This document shows positions 25,417 to 27,393 of a stretch of 27,393 nt of DNA, piece by piece. How positions within the stretch are numbered: position 1 is the first letter of the stretch; the number at the start of each line of letters is the position of its first letter. Source of the stretch: Coriobacteriaceae bacterium AM48-5 (GTDB taxonomy: Bacteria; Actinomycetota; Coriobacteriia; Coriobacteriales; Coriobacteriaceae); the NCBI GenBank assembly GCA_027669525.1, contig JAQEDJ010000030.1, forward strand, positions 1 through 27,393, written 5' to 3'. A program made the position numbers and the translations under genes. Below the pieces are notes generated by a model. That model was not told the DNA's origin and searched no databases. It saw only the letters and a list, made by a program, of their open reading frames with translations.

Positions 25417-25925
25417 CTAGTTCTCGGCTTGCTCAACCCGTACCTTGACACGTGTCGGATTGCCGTGGCTGTCGAGGGTCTTGGCATCGAGTGCCTGGAT
25501 CTCGATGTATGCCTCGCCTTCTTTGATGTCGCCGGCGGGGCACGTCTCGATTGTCTTGCCGGTCTCGACCACACCGGATTCGTACATGGTCTCGTCGTTT
25601 TGGATGACGCGGAATCGCTGGGGAAATTTATTGTCTTGGACGTTTTGCACGTTGACGCGCAGCTTGCCGTCCTCCTGTAGCTGAGCGACCGGCGCGACCG
25701 AAATCGTCATCATGTTGTCGCGGACGATGGCATCGAGCTCATCTTGGATTTCTTGTCGCGATTTGCCTCTGCCGTCGTGACTGAGGTGCCCGCTTCGGGC
25801 ACGGGCTGCGACTGCCAGGCGTATAGCCCTACGGCGATGAGGGCGCAGACGATAGCCAGGCAGACAACGACGAGTTTCTTGCGACGCCCCAGTCCTGCGA
25901 GGCGGGGCGGCTTCTTCGCACTCAT
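25417..25925 (-). CDS. Membrane-anchored extracytoplasmic protein (frame broken once)
   Basis: The reconstructed 169-residue protein has a short basic cytoplasmic start (KKPPRLAGLGRRKK), a transmembrane segment (about 18-36), then an exported domain with RQEIQDELDAIVRDNMMTISVAP, VQDNKFPQRFRVIQND and YIEIQALDAKT. It resembles small anchored proteins that I recall accompanying secreted beta-sandwich proteins in Firmicutes loci. Frame repair is one A at 25762-25764 (AEAKSRQEIQ). Its ATG overlaps the upstream TGA as ATGA, so it is coupled to the 98-residue gene. Confidence 0.72.
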
Positions 25926-26218
25926 GCGGCGTCCTTGGTGGTGTAGACACGTGCGAACGTGGACGGGTCCGCTCCAAAGAGCATGTGAAGCATCAGGCGG
26001 CGCGAGTAGATGAGCTCGTCAAAGTCGTGAGGGAGCTCGATGTCGTGGATACGCGCGATGTGGTGGGCGAGCGCCGAGAACGACTCGGGGTCGCAGATAA
26101 CATCGGTGGTGACGTGGTAGACCGCCGTATCGGGGAACGCCTCTTCGTCGAAAGGCAGGAGATAGGGATCGTCGTCGACCTCGATGGCGACGCCGTACTG
26201 GGGCCAGTAATATGCCAT
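25922..26218 (-). CDS. 98-residue hypothetical protein, first gene of the surface operon
   Basis: A soluble-looking acidic protein with no signal peptide, containing WPQYGVAIEVDDDPYLLPFD, VYHVTTDVICDPESFSALAHHI and DELIYSRRL. The order WPxYxVAIExDx ... VxxVTxDxxxDPExxxxL resembles the core strands of DUF559/VSR-like endonuclease-fold proteins, but the protein is short and the His and basic catalytic elements are not evident. A decayed or repurposed fold is possible. ATG has GGAGG five bases upstream. It overlaps the next gene by ATGA. Confidence 0.7.
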   Translation of the reverse strand: MAYYWPQYGVAIEVDDDPYLLPFDEEAFPDTAVYHVTTDVICDPESFSALAHHIARIHDIELPHDFDELIYSRRLMLHMLFGADPSTFARVYTTKDAA

Positions 26219-26564
26219 GGGAACCTCCCTGCTTCTGGGGCCAAAACTTCTATCGGTTTTGGTTGTCGACGCCGACCGTATCAGCCGCTACTTGACCAAT
26301 TTCTGACCAAATGCTTGACGGATTGACATCTCCGCAGGTAAAAGGTGGAAAAAATTACTTCAACTTTTTTCGAGCGACAATCGAGCGGTCGGCGACGGCG
26401 GGGCGATATGTGTCAAAAGCATCGTCTGCCGAGGAAGCCTTGCCGTTCGCCGAATTGCACAAACGTAAAAATCGCCAATTATGGAGACGGTCTCGAACAC
26501 GTCGACGAAACGATGCGGTAACATCTCCCTGCAAACACTGTAGTTAGCTAAAGGGGGAGTTCGC
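26219..26564. promoter_or_regulatory. Divergent intergenic region with TGACCAA repeats
   Basis: A 346-base region between divergent genes with no ORF that I can support. TGACCAA occurs at 26293-26299 and 26304-26310, 11 bases apart, followed by TTGACG at 26315 and TTGACA at 26323, giving a cluster of TTGAC-type half sites. GAAAAAA and TTTTTTC (26348-26354, 26365-26371) form an AT-rich inverted repeat. TTGCAC (about 26455) and TTATGG 18 bases later are a weak promoter candidate for the oxidase. Confidence 0.3.
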
Positions 26565-27393
26565 GTGTCTGCAACCATTAAACCCTTCACCGATGAGTTC
26601 GAAGAGTATGGCCGCGATGAATCTCGTGCATCGGGCGAAGCATCGAGCATCTCGTTTCCGACAACGGAAGACGAGGTCCGTGCCATTTTGGAAACGCTCC
26701 ATGCCGAGCGTGTCCCGGTAACGGTTCAGGGCGCCCGAACCGGCCTTGCCGCCGGTGCCGTGCCCCACGGTGGGCATATCCTCAATACTTCCCGTATGAA
26801 TCGCTACTTGGGCCTTCGCCGCGATGAACAAGGCCAATTTCTGCTGCGCGTGGAGCCGGGCGTTGTGCTCTCGGAGCTGCGTAAGCAGCTGAGCAAGAAG
26901 GTACTGCCGACCGCTGGTTGGGACCAGGCATCGCTTGAGGCCTACGAGGAGTTCCAAGAGTCCCCCGAGCAGTTCTTTCCCACCGATCCCACCGAGGCAT
27001 CTGCCTGTCTGGGTGGCATGGCGGCATGCAACGCCTCCGGCGCCCGCAGCTACGCTTACGGCCCCATGCGCCCGCATATCACGGGACTCCACGTCGCGCT
27101 GGCTGATGGCGATTTGCTTGAGCTTCAGCGCGGCGAGGCTTTTGCCCAGGGCCGCCACCTGTCGCTCGTGACGGCAGAGGGCCGTACGCTCGAGCTCGAT
27201 CTTCCCGGCTATACCATGCCCGAGACAAAAAATGCCTCAGGCTATTTCGTTGCGGACGATATGGACGCCATCGACCTCTTTATCGGCGCGTGCGGCACGC
27301 TCGGCGTTATCACCGAGCTCGAGATTGCCCTCAGGCGGCGCCTGCGGTCGTTTGGGGTGTGAGTTGCTTTTTCGATAGCGAGGACAAGGCGGT
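26565..27393 (+). CDS. FAD-binding oxidoreductase, GlcD-like, partial (frame broken once)
   Basis: The N-terminal 277 residues of an FAD-linked oxidase (glycolate oxidase / D-lactate dehydrogenase type). Visible features are VTVQGARTGLAAGAVPHGGHILNTSRMNR (the FAD pyrophosphate loop), FFPTDPTEASACLGGMAACNASG and the ASGYF..DDMDAIDLFIGACGTLGVITE segment. GTG 26565 follows AAGGGGGAG. Frame repair is one base near 27334 (ALRAAPAVVWGVSCFF), after which the frame stays open to the window end; the stop at 27360 is therefore probably artefactual. The electron-acceptor partner and substrate are outside the window. Confidence 0.82.

Overview
The window looks like chromosomal DNA of a high-GC Gram-positive gut actinobacterium, most likely Coriobacteriia and probably Collinsella-like. 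This is inferred from GC-rich codon use, AGGAGG-type ribosome binding sites, a DUF3516-type actinobacterial helicase, a LAxTG-like surface anchor and B. subtilis/actinobacterial-style SOS boxes. I saw no tRNA, rRNA, CRISPR array, transposase or phage gene.

Layout. 1-2887: promoter region and a two-gene alcohol/aldehyde dehydrogenase operon ending in a hairpin. 2858-3442: an SOS-box-like palindrome, a 27-residue holin-like membrane peptide, a doubtful 59-codon ORF and a small charged protein. 3509-6834: metallophosphoesterase, YdjC/ChbG-like deacetylase and a DUF2130 coiled-coil/nuclease-like protein, with two copies of a GGGACAG hairpin repeat and a strong terminator. 6857-11755 (minus): DUF3516 helicase, a MITE-like inverted repeat, TrmB and a Trm9/ALKBH8-like methyltransferase. 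11947-16434 (plus): membrane-tethered XRE regulator coupled to a DUF4097 membrane protein, then bacterial Elp3 and a spermidine-synthase-like protein. 16462-22156 (minus): a three-gene cassette of TerB_N/TerB_C protein, BrxD-like ATPase and Lhr/BrxHI-like helicase, with an SOS-box-like site at its promoter. 22179-26218 (minus): a DUF554 membrane protein and a five-gene cell-surface locus. 26565-end (plus): an FAD-linked oxidase cut by the window edge.

The strongest candidate for an under-described system is the TerB/BrxD-like/Lhr-like cassette. It resembles the accessory ATPase-helicase pair of BREX type 2 without the rest of BREX, and may be inducible by DNA damage. Second is the 27-residue membrane peptide behind another SOS-like box with the same 11-base core. 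Third is Elp3 lying 2 kb from a Trm9-like methyltransferase, which suggests a bacterial tRNA wobble-uridine modification route.

Eleven protein genes appear broken by single-base losses, about 18 events, all restored by adding one base and many in short homopolymers. This looks like sequence or assembly error rather than biology, so I give these genes as single reconstructed units and note where the frame must be repaired.
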